Origin: Ricinus communis
Lineage: Eukaryota > Streptophyta > Magnoliopsida > Malpighiales > Euphorbiaceae
DNA: 64,000 nucleotides
Direction: 5' to 3'
Assembly (NCBI RefSeq): GCF_019578655.1
Contig: NC_063264.1
Coordinates: 20,669,688-20,733,687, forward strand
The notes beneath the pieces are model-generated. The model was not told where the DNA came from and did not search any database. It saw nothing but the letters and a program-made list of their open reading frames with translations. Of the stretch, positions 24,273-36,682 are shown one piece after another. Made by a program: the position numbers and the translations under genes. Position 1 is the first letter of the stretch. Every line of letters starts with the position of its first letter.

Positions 24273-26490
24273 TGTTACTATTAGCACCTATTTTTCGGAT
24301 TTAAATATCGAGAAAATTACGAAAAATCCTATGATGAAAGTTACTACCTTCTCGGGTCTTGGGAAATGGAGGATAGGTGAATCCGAGGTTAGGGTCGAGG
24401 TTAATCCAACCAAAATCACCTTTTTGAAATCAATTTGGAACTAATTGTCAAGAAAAATAAAGTTTGAGGGTCAAAATGATGAATTTTGCAAGTTTGAGGA
24501 CTAAATTGCAAACTTTTCACAAACTTCCCCTATTTTAAGCCAATCAGCTCTATGTAGAGCAAACCGGCTCTACAAAATGCCAATTTGTGTTTTTCTTAGT
24601 TTGACATAATTTTTTAGACGCTTTTATGTCAAGATACAAATTCTATAAGGTATTTAACGATAATTGATAGATTTTAGTGATATTTACTTGAATTTTAAAG
24701 ATTTGATTTATTTATTGGATATTGGTAAATAATTATCTGATAAAAGGAAAATTAATTCTTTAAAAGAGTTTTAAGGGAGATTGAATCTATAAATAGAAAG
24801 TGATGATCTAGGGTTAGAGGGCTGACAACATCGATTAAAAGACGGTAATTGAAAACCTACATTGAATTAAAAGTAGAAAGTGATTTTGCTAACTAAGGAG
24901 CAAGGGTCACTAAGAAAGAACTCAAGATTTGGAAACTTTTGTAAAATGACAGAAGCTTTTTCAACACCACGACCATCATTGGATTCCCAACCAATCTTCG
25001 TTTCAACTGCATCATCATCTACTGAGACTCGCAGAATAATCAACTATAGTGACAACCTGAGGATTCCCCTACATCCATTATCATCAACATCATTCTCCTA
25101 TTAAATTGGTTTTCTTGTCCTTTTATGTTTTTCTTATAAACATGATTGGGATTTTCTTTGTTTCTTGTTTTCCATGTTTAATATGGCTAGATCAGGATTT
25201 CTTATGGGTTAATATATTGTTGATTTTATTAGATTTTTAATCTGATAACAAGAATGCATAGGGTTTTGAATTTGATAATATGTCTGCTTGTGGATTTTGA
25301 ATCTGATGAGTCACATGATTAGTATTATATGATTAGATTTGTATTTTCTTTATGATTTTATCATCAGATTAGTTTATTATGATTATTGAATTAAAACATG
25401 TAATCTGCCATGTTTGTTGATTGGATGTCTAGACTTTTAAGATTTACATAACTTTTTAGGGTTTCTAATTTAATTTGATATTATTTATATCTTTTATTTT
25501 GCTTTTGTCGTGTTCTAATTAATTTTTTACCTCTTATGCATGTGAAATTGGCTCTGAGACGTGAGAATTACAAAGAAACTATAGAAACCAGCCTAGAGAA
25601 TCCTCAAAGCTGATCAACTTAGCTCACCTCAGCCCTGATTTTTGAATTATTACGAGTTTTTGATGTATTTTTGGCAATTTATACATTGTAACTTAGTTTT
25701 AGGGTTTTTCATTGTAATTTTTAGTTGTAGGCCAGGGATTTACTTTTTGCACTTTATTTTTTTTGATTTTTGGTTTAATGTATGTCAGATAATTGTAACA
25801 TGACTGCTTAATTAAAAATGGATCATATAGACTTTAGGTTAAAATTGAATCCCAATATGAAGACTATAGTCCATTAGGTTAATCAATGTTAACTAGGCCT
25901 AAGTTCTAAAATCAATGTAGACTTAGTGGACTTTACCATGCTCTAGTTAGGTGAGTGAGGCCATATTAGATTTAGGTTCACAGAATTGGGCCTTATCATA
26001 ATAAGTAGTCCATCTAGGATTAAATGCTTGGCAAAATATAACTTAAAATTGGGCTAGATTAGTAGGAATTTGTACAAAATTAACTAGTAAGTTAGATTAA
26101 TAACCTTAACATAGGCTGGGCTTAATAAAAATGGGCTAGACTTAAGTAAACTATATGTGTTGTTTGGTATGCTTGTATATGGACTGTTGTGTTGATAGGG
26201 AATGATTTGTTAAACAATAAAATTAAAGACAAAAAAAATTAAAGACTAAGATACACAAATAAGAAAGTTGGCTTCCGGATCCATCTCTGGGTTTGTAGCG
26301 TAAGCTTCCTTCTGGAATCTGAGAAACATCACTCATTAGTAAAGGTGTCTCAGTGAATTACCCGGGTGGTGACTCTTATCTCTACGCTAGTCTCGATGAC
26401 TTGTTAGCGTGTTTCCGATTAGGTTGAAAAGTCTTGCAATGTCATAGTCGCTAAAGACATTTAGGTGCGCTTCTAAAATCACCACCCATA
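24273..26490 (+). repeat. 5' LTR of Tat-like element (LTR1)
   Basis: Aligns by eye over its length with the LTR at 52597-54877. Both contain AAATCCTATGATGAAAGTTA, GTTTGAGGGTCAAAA, a TATA-like tctataaata (24786-24795) and a shared end with CGCTAAAGACA and GGTGCGC. A palindromic block (agccaatcagctctatgtagagc and ggctctac) sits at 24540-24581, 205 bp upstream of the TATA. The start is approximate because the first bases differ between copies. Confidence 0.75.
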
Positions 26491-26491
26491 A

Positions 26492-26510
26492 TGGTGACTC
26501 CACTAGAGAT
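26492..26510 (+). other. Primer-binding site, tRNA-Arg type (degenerate)
   Basis: tggtgactccactagagat closely follows the LTR and resembles TGGCGACTCCGCTGGGGAT, the complement of the plant tRNA-Arg(ACG) 3' end used by Tat/Ogre elements, with about four changes. Confidence 0.65.
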
Positions 26511-27289
26511 AACAGAATTGATTCCAATTTATGTTTGTTTTTAATTTTATTATTTAATGAGTTCTTGCATCACTACACCATTTTAACATATTGTGCACTT
26601 TGGTCCTTATAGCCTCGATGGCATTGGTTAGTGGTTCTTTGGTTCCATTTGAACCCTAGAATTGCGACACTGGCTAACCATCACTCACAAGTAATGAGTG
26701 AATTTCATTCATCACATAGACCCTTGAGTAGGGAGACGAGCCAAAGAAGACCACTTGTTACTTATGGGAGCCTTTATCCTTACCCAAGACCCAGCTCATG
26801 GTAATGATCGTAGAAATCTCCTTTAGAATCCCTATTGCTTGCTATATGAAATGTTTTATCTTTATAAGTATTTAAAGCCCAAGTATTAAAGGCCTTAGCA
26901 CAAAATATATGAAATTAGGCGTAGGACTAAATATGCAGGCTTTTATGCTTATACTGAGAAATATTGCTTTGTTTGTTTTAAATCTGCTTTGAGAGATTAT
27001 GGCATGTGTATCGGGCCTACTATTCCCTATTGATAGAAAGCCCAAACCTAACATTCCTAAAGAAGAAAGATTCACCACGAACTATGTGCAGGAGTAATAA
27101 GGTTGGAAGGATGAATTGTATATTAATGTGTGTGCTAACACTTTTCTTTATCTATCTTTATGCATTACACGTGAATCATGCATCTCACACATCACATGCA
27201 TCATACTAACCCTTATTTTTTTAGCCATATAGATTCTCACGTGGGTTGAAACAAGCAAGATAGTGGAACGTTGAAAAGAGTGCCCATTT

Positions 27290-30200
27290 CTCCGAGAATC
27301 TGGGCTATGTTAGAACATCTTGAAAGACTAAGGCACCAAGCTATTGAAGCTACTTCTGAAATGGCCAACAAAAGAGCTAATGAGCAAGACGTTGAGATTC
27401 TCAAGAATGCTGTCATCGACGACTTGAGGGGTATGATTCGGTAAGAGCTCCAACAACTTTTGGTTGGGATGGCTGCAAACCAAGCCCCACCTGCTAATCC
27501 TATTATACTAGCTAATCCCCCTATTGTTGTTGATCCGGCTTTAGTTGCCGCTAAAATTGCTACTGCCACTACTAATGCCAATGCTGAGGACCCAACTAGG
27601 AGGGGAGTGCCTCAGTTTTTTTTAGGACTTTCATGAATTTATTCTAAACCAGGCTAAGAGGGAGACCACCCGAGACTATCCTTACTACCAATGAAGTTGT
27701 AAGCAGCTTAAGCACTAGGCTTGACAAAATGTAAGGCATGTTGAAAATCAAACGTTCGGACCTTAACTATGATTTTTCGAAGAACTAGTTTGGACAGATG
27801 AAGACAAACTACCTGCAAAGTTTAAAATACTCGAGATGAATAAGTTCAATAGGACTGGTGATCCAAAAGTTCATCTGAAACAGTATGTAACAATCATGGG
27901 AATACTCAACTGAATAGAACCCAAATTGTCAAGCAATTTGTGTTGTCTCTTGAAGGACCTGCTATAAATTGGTACCATGGTCTGGAAAAATCTGCCAAAG
28001 CTGAATGACATGATTTATGTAACTCTTTTGTCAACCAATACGATTATAATACTCATTTGGAAGTGTCAATTAGGGATCTCGAGTCCATCAAGCAAAAACC
28101 AAATGATTCCTCTGATTTCTTGACTAGATGAAGGAATAAGACCAAGTTCATATGGTGGTTCGAATTATTCTTCTAGGATAGGTTGAAAGGTTGTAGATGA
28201 TAAACCCGAAGACCTTCATGAATTTGTATGATGACGGGCTACAGGTCGAAGAGATCGAATGTAACGCCTGCATTTTCTCATCATACATGTTATGTGCATT
28301 TACATTTAATCATTAAGCATATGATGGTATATTAATAATATTTTTATTTTATGGGAACAGATATATATTAATTATAAGTAGATAATAAGAAGCATGATAT
28401 TAGATTATTAATTTAGATAAGTTGATTAAGTATTTGGGTTATGTGTATTAAGCCTTAAGACTTAATTGAACCAATAGCTGAAGGTTGGGTAAATAGATTG
28501 GACTTAAAAGATACAGTTAAAAGTTAGTACCTATATATGGTTAGTAAGAATTAATTTAGGATGATAAAACTAGTTAAGTAGGTGGTGGCATTGAGAGATG
28601 AATCTTGGAAATTGGAACCATGAGCAAGCTCATTTTACCTCTTCATTTCTCTAAAATTCGTACATGGCCAAAAATTCAAAATTTGGAACAAGAGAGAGGA
28701 GTGGAATACCTAGAAAAACTTAAGATTAAGATAGGATTTACCAACTATTGAAGGAGTCAAGCTAAAGCTAAAGGATTTAAGCATATTAGCAACCCAAAAG
28801 CTGAAATTGGTGAGTTGTTACTTGAGTATTATTAATTTGTCATTAGGGTTCTTGATTACAAATTGGAAAAACTTCAATTGATGCTTTCATTGATTAATTA
28901 AAGGTCTGATTATCATGAATTAGTAGAGTATTGAATGATTGCATAGAGATTAAGCTTGATTTAAGTTTAAGTATGTCAAGATAGAAAACTGTCAAAATTC
29001 CAGCAACCTTGATGTTCTGTATTTTGGGCATAACATGGGTTATATAAGTCCAAATTAAGATTAATTGGTGTCTATGGAAATTTTGAAGAGTCCTCTATAA
29101 CTTTGTAGTTTTGTGATTTTGCTATTTTTGCGGTTTTGGTTGCTTAAATTGAGCAAACAGATTGCTGCTCGGGTACAACTAGCTGTATGACCCTTGCTCA
29201 GTAATTTGAGAATAATTAAATCTATAGAAGTCGGAATTGAGTAATTCTTCTTGGAGATGAAACTAGACACATAAGTGTATATGTCTATTTAATACGAGAT
29301 TTTTGTATTGAGCCAATTTTTCCCAGCAATAAATATACTTTGGTACTAAATTCTGTCTAGAAAACAGAGATGTTGGAGATTAGTTTTATGCAATTTATTT
29401 GATGTTAATTTGAGTTAATTGGTATATAACTAGATGAAAAATATTTATATGATATTAAAATAGTAATTGAGAGTCTTAGAGGAAGAGTTAGACCTATGAA
29501 TTACAAAGGGGATGATCTTGTAATGCATTAGAACTAGCATTTACATGAATATTTGGAATATGCATGAAATGTGAATTGATGAATGTGTTAACAGTACTCA
29601 AAGGCACGGAAAGGAAGTTGTGGAGAAAGGAGGTTCTTATATGCTGAAGGAATAAGTGTATTTTGAGTAAGTAAATAGTTAATATTTGCTATATCCATAT
29701 ATTTAATCAAATGTTCTACGAATGGTTGTGTTTGCTTAATATTGTGTTGTGTTTGAATGAATGAGATGGAAATGATTGGTGTTGAGTGGAACAATTGTTA
29801 TTGCTTGAATATGATATAAGTGAAATGATTGAATTGTGATGTTAAGTGCATATGTGCATGTGAATGGTGGATTCCCCTGTGAAAAAAAATATATATCTAT
29901 ATATAAAGCCTTGGGAGGCTAAAGCCTAGAGAGGCTATAAAAGTGTATTATGTGAGGATGAGGCGGAGCAGCTTACGTGTGCGATAGGTGAGGATGAGGC
30001 GGAGCAGCACATTAAAGGGGATCCACAAGCCGTGAGAACTAACTATAATTGTTGAATTATATTTCTTCTATGATGGTTGTACTGAATTGAGTAGAATGGT
30101 ATGAATTTATACCTAAACTATGAATCATGGTAAGTTATGTGATTGGGTGGAAATTGTATTAAGTGTATGTGATATAGATTATGTTGATTATTTATTTCAC

Positions 30201-31020
30201 TGGTGGAGGCTCACCCCTCTCCAAAATTTTTCTTTTCAGGTTTGTAAATAGTAGTGCATCCGTTGGTTGTATCCAAGTCTAGCTTTTAGCGATTCTGTCA
30301 GTTGGGCCGGTTTGTGGAGTCTCCTCCGATGCATTTTGTATGCGAGTTATATGATGTATATAGAAGTGTGCCTTGTAAGGTATAAGAAGATGTTTTGAAT
30401 ACTTGTTAAATGATGTTTAAGTATAATCATGTGTTTATATGTTAATAACCTTGTGTCTTGATTCTTAACAATCTGCATATTGACCTATCTACATGTAGTA
30501 TATAGTCTACGACGCTTGTATGTTTTCTGGCTAATGTCTATTGGTTAGCATGTAATGGGGGTGTCACATCAAAAATGACAAAAGAAAGACTGAGAACTGA
30601 TGGAAGGGCGAATTACCAAGTTGGAGGGAGTAGGACCCTGAGTGTGAATGTTGTGTAACAACCGAGGAAGTTCTCCAATTTCAAGCCAACTTTCTTTAAA
30701 ATCTTCAAGAGGTTAATACAAAATGGCATATGCTCCAACCCACTACCCTTAAGAATCCACCTAACTCCAATGCACCCGGTTATAAACCTAACACTTACTG
30801 CAAATTCCACTAAGCTCTCGGCCACCATACTGAAAATTGTATCCGGCTAAAGCATGATATTCAAGACCTTATCGATGCCGGAGAACTGACTGACCCTGAC
30901 CAGCCCAGCACTACAAGAAATTCCTTATTAAACTACAGCAACACACCATCCCTAAACCAGGTGTCCATGATTAACTCTGACTTCAGCAAAGAGGAGGTCA
31001 TGAACTCTTTCGAAGACATA
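27290..31020 (+). pseudogene. Tat-like gag, split by a solo LTR
   Basis: A retrotransposon gag nucleocapsid precursor. The first part is at 27310-28259. It holds a coiled-coil-like N-terminus (LERLRHQAIEATSEMANKRA), then the gag domain with IVKQFVLSLEGPAINWYHGLEK, SFVNQYDYNTHLEVSIRDLE and KQKPNDSSDFLTR. It resumes exactly after the inserted LTR with SKMTKERLRTDGR and continues to a zinc-finger-like YCKFH..LGHHTENC, then IRLKHDIQDLIDAGELTDPD. Stops and frameshifts are frequent; several are TGG to TGA or TAG changes. Confidence 0.8.
28260..30568 (+). mobile_element. Solo LTR, Ty3/gypsy (Tekay/Del-like ends)
   Basis: Begins TGTAACGCCTGC and ends GGGGTGTCACA, typical of Tekay/Del-type LTRs. It is flanked by TCGAA (28255-28259) and TCAAA (30569-30573), a 5-bp target duplication with one substitution. 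The gag frame of the host Tat element continues across it. Inside, a TATA-like gaggctataaaag at 29931-29943 is followed by two copies of gaggatgaggcggagcagc (about 29955-29973 and 29991-30010). No coding domain was found. The 2.3-kb length fits an LTR of this group. No internal region is present, so unequal recombination between its LTRs is inferred. Confidence 0.8.
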
Positions 31021-31585
31021 CCGTAACTAGAACCAAAAATAAGCCATACAGGACTAGTGCAACCATCTCAAGCACGAGATCCAAGACCTGATTAACTATG
31101 AGGAATGGCAAGTTGAAAAACTTCCTCGTTATGAGTATGAAGACCTGTTAGGTAGCCTTCAGGCAAATTCGACTTTAAGGTCCGATATTCAAGGCCTCCT
31201 TCGGCCGACATTCGAATTGAGGATATTGTGCCAAGTGGTTAGGATCAGATGATGATCAAGCAGCTTGTGAGCCTTATCTTCTAGAGGTTTAGAAAGAAGG
31301 AAAAAAAGAAGTCGGTCATGGTTATTGACATCTAGTATAACTTTAGGAATGAGTGTGAAGTCCAAGACACTAAGGCCAATGACATCTGGGCAGATAATGA
31401 CTCTGATAAGAAGACCGAGCTAGTAGGTAAAGGTAAGGAAGTCGAGTACAAGAGTTGAAGCAAGATAAGCAAGCACCTAAAGATAGGGATACCGGGTTAT
31501 TAGGCAATAGAAGAAGAAGAAGACACTCGTTGTTTGGGAGCTGCTGATGGACTCATCAAATTATAGAAAGGCTCTATTCTAGGCC

Positions 31586-33349
31586 TTGTCTGGTATAAGG
31601 ATTAGCATAGTAGCTATCCCTAAGGACATTATCAAACTGGTATTTGACAAGACCACTGGGATGATCACTTTCTCGAATGAAGACCTACCAATTGAGGGAA
31701 GAGACCATAATAAGGCTTTCTACATAACAACAGAGGTCAAAGTAAAGATAACCCCATGTGTGATGATGGATGATGGGTCAATAATCACCGTGTGTCCTTC
31801 TCGCATACTCCCTAAGCTACGGATGACTATGAAAGACCTAAAACCATCAGATATGGTTATAAGAGCATACGATGAGATGAAAAGACATGTGGAAGGAACG
31901 TTTTCACACTGGTGAAGATAGGTCCTATCAAATCCTGGGTAGAGTTCACTATCCTGGACATCCCAATAACTTTTGAACTGTAATTAGGAAGGCCGTGGTT
32001 CTATGCCCTAGCAACAGTTCCTTCAATTGTACATTAGAAAGTAAAGTTCCCTCATGAAAGCAAGATCGTCACTATCAACATTGAAGGTGCTAAGGTTGTC
32101 TCGACTATCCAAAAAGTTGTCAAAGAGCTTGTAACAACTCGAAACCAGATCACATGAGATATTTTCCATTTTGGCTCCCCACTAGCCTCACGATTTTATC
32201 CCTTTGGCGGCTTCGAGAACTTCCTAGGAGGTCACCTATCTTGGAATTTCTCTGAACCAAGCACCTACAACTCCACAGCCAAACAACGAAAAGGTGTCTC
32301 ATGTGATAGTTCCAACTCTTTACATATATGTTATCAACCATTCCTCGTCCCATTTCGATGTGCAATTCGATTCATTCATGTACCCTGTACCTTAGAGTGC
32401 TGCCATCCTAGAAGCCTACCAGAAGCCGCTCCTTATCCAGGCATCCTATCTTTGCCCCAGCGTCCACTTTTCACCCTCATCATACCGCTTCTCTAGGTCA
32501 GGTTGTCACATGCCCACTAGCTTCCGCTTGGTTCGTCCTCAAACCACACATCTATTAGAGGGGGCCTGCTCTGATATCATTTTTAACGACCTGGAACTAA
32601 TCACATGAGGCACCTTTTGGTTGTTTGACTGCGAAGACTTTAAAGTTAAACATGCTTGGTTCCTAGAATTTTTAAGATGGGTGAGCTCCTGGAAAGTTCT
32701 CGAACCCGCCAATGGGACAAAACCGTGAGGCGGGCCAAAGCGGACAATATCTCATGTCATTTAGTTACGGGTCATTACAGAGTTGGATGCCCCTATTGGA
32801 TTTCAAGTTAGTGTTCTCTATAAGGACTACATGGATCCTAAAGTAGCCAACATGTTCAAGAAGATGAACTTCATGTCTGGAATAGGGCTGGAAAAGAATC
32901 AGTAGACTAAAAGGTAAGACTCTAAAAGATTTATCTGTCCAGGAATACAAGCCCTACTCTAGGGAGCCTGAACCTGTCACTATAGTTGGAATTGAGGTAC
33001 CGGGATTCAAGATTTTCAAGGACCTGATCATTGACAAGATGGTCGAGCTGAATATCAAGGAAGTCTAAGAGAAGGTCACCATCAAGATAGAGAAGCTGAA
33101 GCTAGAAGAGTTCACCACCCCGCCAGAGAATATGAGTCAAGAGGAGCTAGCTGCTTTTATACAGGATAATATTGTTCATATCTTTTATAATGATATAATA
33201 ACATTCAAAATTTATGAGGATGATGTTTTATTCTTTTCTAAGACCAATGATATGAATGATTTAGCTTACTTGTGCGATATTTTTCCTGATTGTAGTGTGC
33301 ATTTTGATAATCATGATATGTGCATGTTTGATATCAATTCCATACAAAT
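31586..33349 (+). pseudogene. Tat-like aspartic protease and G-patch region
   Basis: The protease domain lies in 31640-32129: FSNEDLPIEGRDHNKAFYIT, the active-site-like MDDGSIITVCP (family DNGS/DTGS, with Asp and Gly kept), then VEFTILDIP and LGRPWFYALATVPS in a shifted frame. After the inserted 5S-related element the frame resumes at 32780 with LDAPIGFQVSVLYKDY and a G-patch-like FKKMNFMSGIGLEKNQ. The G-patch after the protease is characteristic of Ogre/Tat elements. A linker (SQEELAAFIQDNIVHIFYND) leads to 33349. Stops and shifts are present, so it is non-functional. Confidence 0.7.
32130..32779. mobile_element. 650-bp element with inverted 5S-rRNA-related terminal units
   Basis: Two units of about 195 bp lie in inverted orientation (32130-32324 and 32586-32779). 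Each begins TGTAA and ends in TTACA or its degenerate form. The right unit carries a 5S-rRNA-like stretch in sense: aagttaaacatgcttgg (A box, 32643-32660) and aagatgggtgagctcctgg (C box, 32674-32693). The left unit carries it in antisense. Between them, cctgctctgatatca (32567-32581), next to the right unit, matches the 3' end of initiator tRNA-Met, that is, a primer site read on the minus strand. Flanks GAGCT and GAGTT form a 5-bp target duplication with one change. 5S-bearing LTRs with an iMet primer site define Cassandra TRIMs, but those have direct LTRs; here they are inverted. The Tat frame is restored when it is excised. Confidence 0.75.
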
Positions 33350-35045
33350 TGATAGTGCTTTTTATATAGCTACAATCTAAGGCAGTGAACCTATTGATGC
33401 AAACTAGCACAAATGGTGAGTATCAAGGTCGTATTCTTAGGAAAGGGTGATCTTAGACCTACTGTAGCATCTTATATTATCTAACCTAAACAAATCAATG
33501 AAGTGTTATGCTATAATTAAATATGAACAAATAATTAATTAAATGTCAAATAATCTGAAAGGATTTAGAAAAACTCTCGAAGGAAAAGAGCAAACCCTAG
33601 GGGACCTAAGTTAATTGGATTTTAGTGAAGATAGAGATTAAATTGATTATGAATTGCAATTACCCGTGGACGAAGTCTTAACTGAATTCGGTCTCCCTCT
33701 CGAGATAACCGAATTCCTAAACCTAATAACCTAAAGTTGGAATCTCTTCCTAACGATCGATAATTCGATTAGCATTAAGGTTTAACCCGCCTCTATTAAG
33801 CTTTGTTAATTCTTAATCCGGCTAGTCAATTACCCTTATGTCTAAGTGATTATTAACCAGTTCTTGCTATTTAAATTTTTGATTACTAAGCGAATTTCTC
33901 AATTACATAAAGTAATCTAAATACCACATTTCATAACGTCTCATGAATAAAGTGACTTCTCATTAATAATGAAAGTAAGAAGAATCAAGAATTGACAATC
34001 AAAATCTCATAATATTAAAATCAATCCAACAACATAGGAACCCTAATTGGGTTTGACAATTTAGCTACTGATACTAATAAGCATCACCAAATAAGGAATA
34101 GATTCAGAAAAGTAAATTAAAGGCATGTACACCCTTCTTCTTCAAGTTGGATGAGAAACCCTAAATTCCTAATTCAGAATAGCAAACCCTAATTTGCCTC
34201 TTGGATGCTCCCAAATCTTGTCTTAATCTTCAATTTGATGTTAAAACAAGTATAATCCTTCCTTCAATTGATGAAATGATCTTCCAAGGTCGAGAATTAA
34301 GGTCTGGAAACAAATAGTTTAAGTTTATATAATGAAAATCAAGTCAAAAAATCGAACCCTAATTTAGCAAATCGTTTTTGCCTATATAGTCCCTTCAACA
34401 CGGCTGTGGTCAAGCCTGTACTGATTAGCACGGGCGGAGTCCAGGCCGTGCTGGACCTACGCATTCGTCATTGACCTCTTCCGGTAGTGCCTGGCGGTCT
34501 TTGAGCCACCACGGGCCGTGGTGGAGGCCGTGGTGGCTACGAAAACCGTGCCAAAATGGCACTCTTGGAGGGCAGCTACTTGAAAATTCAGCATGGCCGG
34601 AGTCGAGGCCGTGCTCAACCTCGAAATGCTAGTCCTTGCTCAATTTGATGGATTCCGGTTCGTAATTGCGCGTATTTCCCTCGATTATTGATAATGTCCT
34701 TCAATAATGACCTGAAACGTGAAAGGAACCAAAAGACAGGTGATTCTAGCATAAAACGAGATAATTATGCACAAGAATGTAAACAATTAGGCATGTAAAT
34801 ATGTATAATATAATGCCTATCAAATCACCCCACACTTAAGCTTTTGCTTGTCCTCAAGCAATTAATAACTCAATACATGCACAAGCAACAATCACCCCTT
34901 AGAATCCATGCTAAAGTTCACAAGTCAACCTTATTCAACATATAAAGAATGAAACTCAAGTAACTAACAAGTTATACACCTTTAAGAAAGAGAAGTAAAA
35001 GAATAGAGATTGAAGTCGTTTGTCAACTATCTTAGGAACTTTACT
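33350..35045 (-). mobile_element. Athila-like fragment (3' LTR plus 3' UTR), copy B1
   Basis: Minus strand. The LTR 33350-34822 has inverted ends TGATAG...CTATCA. It is preceded in its own direction by the PPT agtgtggggtga and the conserved cttgaggacaagc block (34823-34862), then about 180 bp of 3' UTR to 35045, where Tat RNase H begins. A palindromic cluster built on cacggccgtg and ggccgtggtgg lies at 34398-34630. A TATA-like actatatagg is at 34381-34390 (minus), immediately downstream. The rest of the element, and the Tat RT at this site, are deleted. Confidence 0.8.
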
Positions 35046-35230
35046 ATGTAATTTCTCCAGGTGTTCCTTTGTACATTTTCCTCGAGATAGGAATCAGATG
35101 GCGGATGCGTTGGCTACCCTATCGTCTATGTGGGTCAATCCCTTGTAGCTTTCAATAAAACATTTAGTGATTGTGAAATCAGGTGCGCCTTGTTATTAAG
35201 GGGATCAGATAATGCAAGTTCAGATGGGAC
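35046..35230 (+). pseudogene. Tat-like RNase H C-terminus
   Basis: The frame CSFVHFPRDRNQMADALATL followed by SSMWVNP is the typical end of the Ty3/gypsy RNase H (HxPRxxNxxADALA). It continues with a stop to IKHLVIVKSGAPCY and QIMQVQMG at 35229. The next codons, PKEKPWFYDLKRF, occur on the opposite strand ending at 59720. Confidence 0.8.
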
Positions 35231-36668
35231 TGATAGCGGTAAATCCTAAAGCAAGACTACGACCTAAAGCAGTGTACCTATTGGTGGACTATAGCTAACG
35301 GCGAGTACCAAGTGTCATATTCCCCAAAGAACGTGTGAACCTAAACCTACTCATTCTTCTCTGTTATCTAATCTTAAAAATGGCATTGAATGCTAAATAC
35401 AAAATGAACTAAAGCTACTATAATTGTTATCTAACTACAGCTACTAGGGAAGGATTAATTCAAGTTAAGGAATAACCCCTTGGGAATTCTTGTCTCTAGG
35501 GAATGGAAACTAAAGATGGAATTGATTGATTGAATTCAATTTTCATGGGAAAATCTCTATGCAATTAACGCCTTTCTCAAAGACACTAACATCTTAACTT
35601 AGATTAATTAGGTTGAAATCTCTTCCTAACTCTAATTATTCAAATTAGCATTATGTACCATTTAACACTATTGAGAGTTGTTAATTCTCAATCCGGTAGA
35701 ACGAACACCCTATCTCTAGGCGAATTCAATTCTAGGTTGTAAAGGACAATCCAAACCTAAATGTCTTTCTCAAGAACATTCAAATTCCAATAATCATTCA
35801 ATAAGATATGAAGAACAAATCAATAAGCACTTCCATTGCAAATCAATATTGAAAATCAATACATTCAATTCAAAAGTTAAGTACAAAAATCCCTAGATAA
35901 AGAACCCCAATGGGTTAACAAGTTTAGCTAATCATGTTCATTATTAAAACCCACAAGAATTCAATTACAAAAATGAGTAAAGTTAGAGAAATCCGAATAC
36001 ACCCTAGGATGAGAGTAAACAGCTCCAATTCCTTTTGCCCAATCTTGAATTGATTCTTGTTCCTCTTACTTGAATTGAAACCAATCAACGAACCTCCTTA
36101 ATCTTCAACCTTCTAAGAGAATCCAATTGAAACCTTGGTCCAAGTCTCCTTTTCCTTATTTCCAGCTCAGAAAACCCTTAGAGAGAGAAAGAAATGAGTT
36201 TAGGACATCCTAACCCTACTTCTTTTCGCGTTTCCCTCTTTCCTTTCTTTTAATTAATTCGTCCAGCTGCCACGAACATGGCCGTGTTGATGCCTGTGTT
36301 GGGAACACGGCCTAGTATTGGTGGGCATATTGGGAACACAACCCTGTGCGGATGGCCGTGTTACTCTCTGTGGTCGTGCTTCTTAACGCTTCTTTTTCGT
36401 GTTATCAAATGCACCCAACATAGCCCGTTTTGGTGCCTGTGTTGGGAACACGACCGTGTTTAGCTTCCTCATGCACGAACTTAACTTGTTTCAGCAACTT
36501 TGATGTCCAATTCTACTCCAATTCTTCCCTTTATCACTCTTTGACTTCTTTTGGACCTAATGCATACAAATAGACGCATAGGGTGAGTGTTGGGACCAAT
36601 TCACATCCAAATGTACATAAAATCAGCCTTAAAAACCCCATTTAGATATGTGTATTCTACGCACATCA
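35231..36668 (-). repeat. 3' LTR of the split Athila-like element, copy B2
   Basis: Minus strand, from TGATGTGCGTAG (at 36668) to ...ACCGCTATCA (at 35231). The PPT agtgtggggtgatt lies immediately upstream in its own direction (36669-36682). Very similar by eye throughout to the LTR at 59721-61172. A CGTG palindrome cluster (for example ggccgtgtt, aacacgg) is at 36270-36475. No clear TATA box was seen. Left flank GGGAC (35226-35230). Confidence 0.85.
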
Positions 36669-36682
36669 AATCACCCCACACT

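Larger units (their letters stand above)
24273..35230 (+). mobile_element. Tat/Ogre-like Ty3/gypsy element, 5' part, with nested insertions
   Basis: 5' LTR (24273-26490), tRNA-Arg-type primer site (26492), gag (27290-28259 and 30569-31020), protease (31586-32129), G-patch (32780-32905) and the end of RNase H (35046-35230). Reverse transcriptase and most of RNase H have been lost at the insertion point of the Athila fragment (33350-35045). Three further elements are inserted. The reading frame stops at 35230 where another Athila-like LTR begins, and its continuation (integrase) is found inverted at 59720-58505. The element itself inserted into copia 1. Confidence 0.8.

Noticed and set aside
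24880..25104. Open frame within the Tat LTR1 (and 53124-53336 in LTR2)
   Set aside because: The two LTRs do not conserve the frame or protein, so these are chance ORFs.
27237..27581. Minus-strand 114-codon open frame rich in Ala/Ser/Ile
   Set aside because: It lies antisense to the Tat gag N-terminus, which has clear family similarity; no independent signals.
32567..32582. Match to the 3' end of initiator tRNA-Met, possible tRNA gene
   Set aside because: Only the last ~15 bases match and no cloverleaf precedes them; it is a primer-site relic of the 5S-related element.
32640..32705. Possible 5S rRNA gene
   Set aside because: Only the internal promoter half is similar and it sits inside a mobile element with diverged sequence; not a functional 5S gene.
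33350..34822. Considered as a partner LTR of 35231-36668 in one element
   Set aside because: Its U5-like half belongs to a different subfamily, both are in 3'-LTR configuration with their own PPT, and Tat RNase H lies between them.
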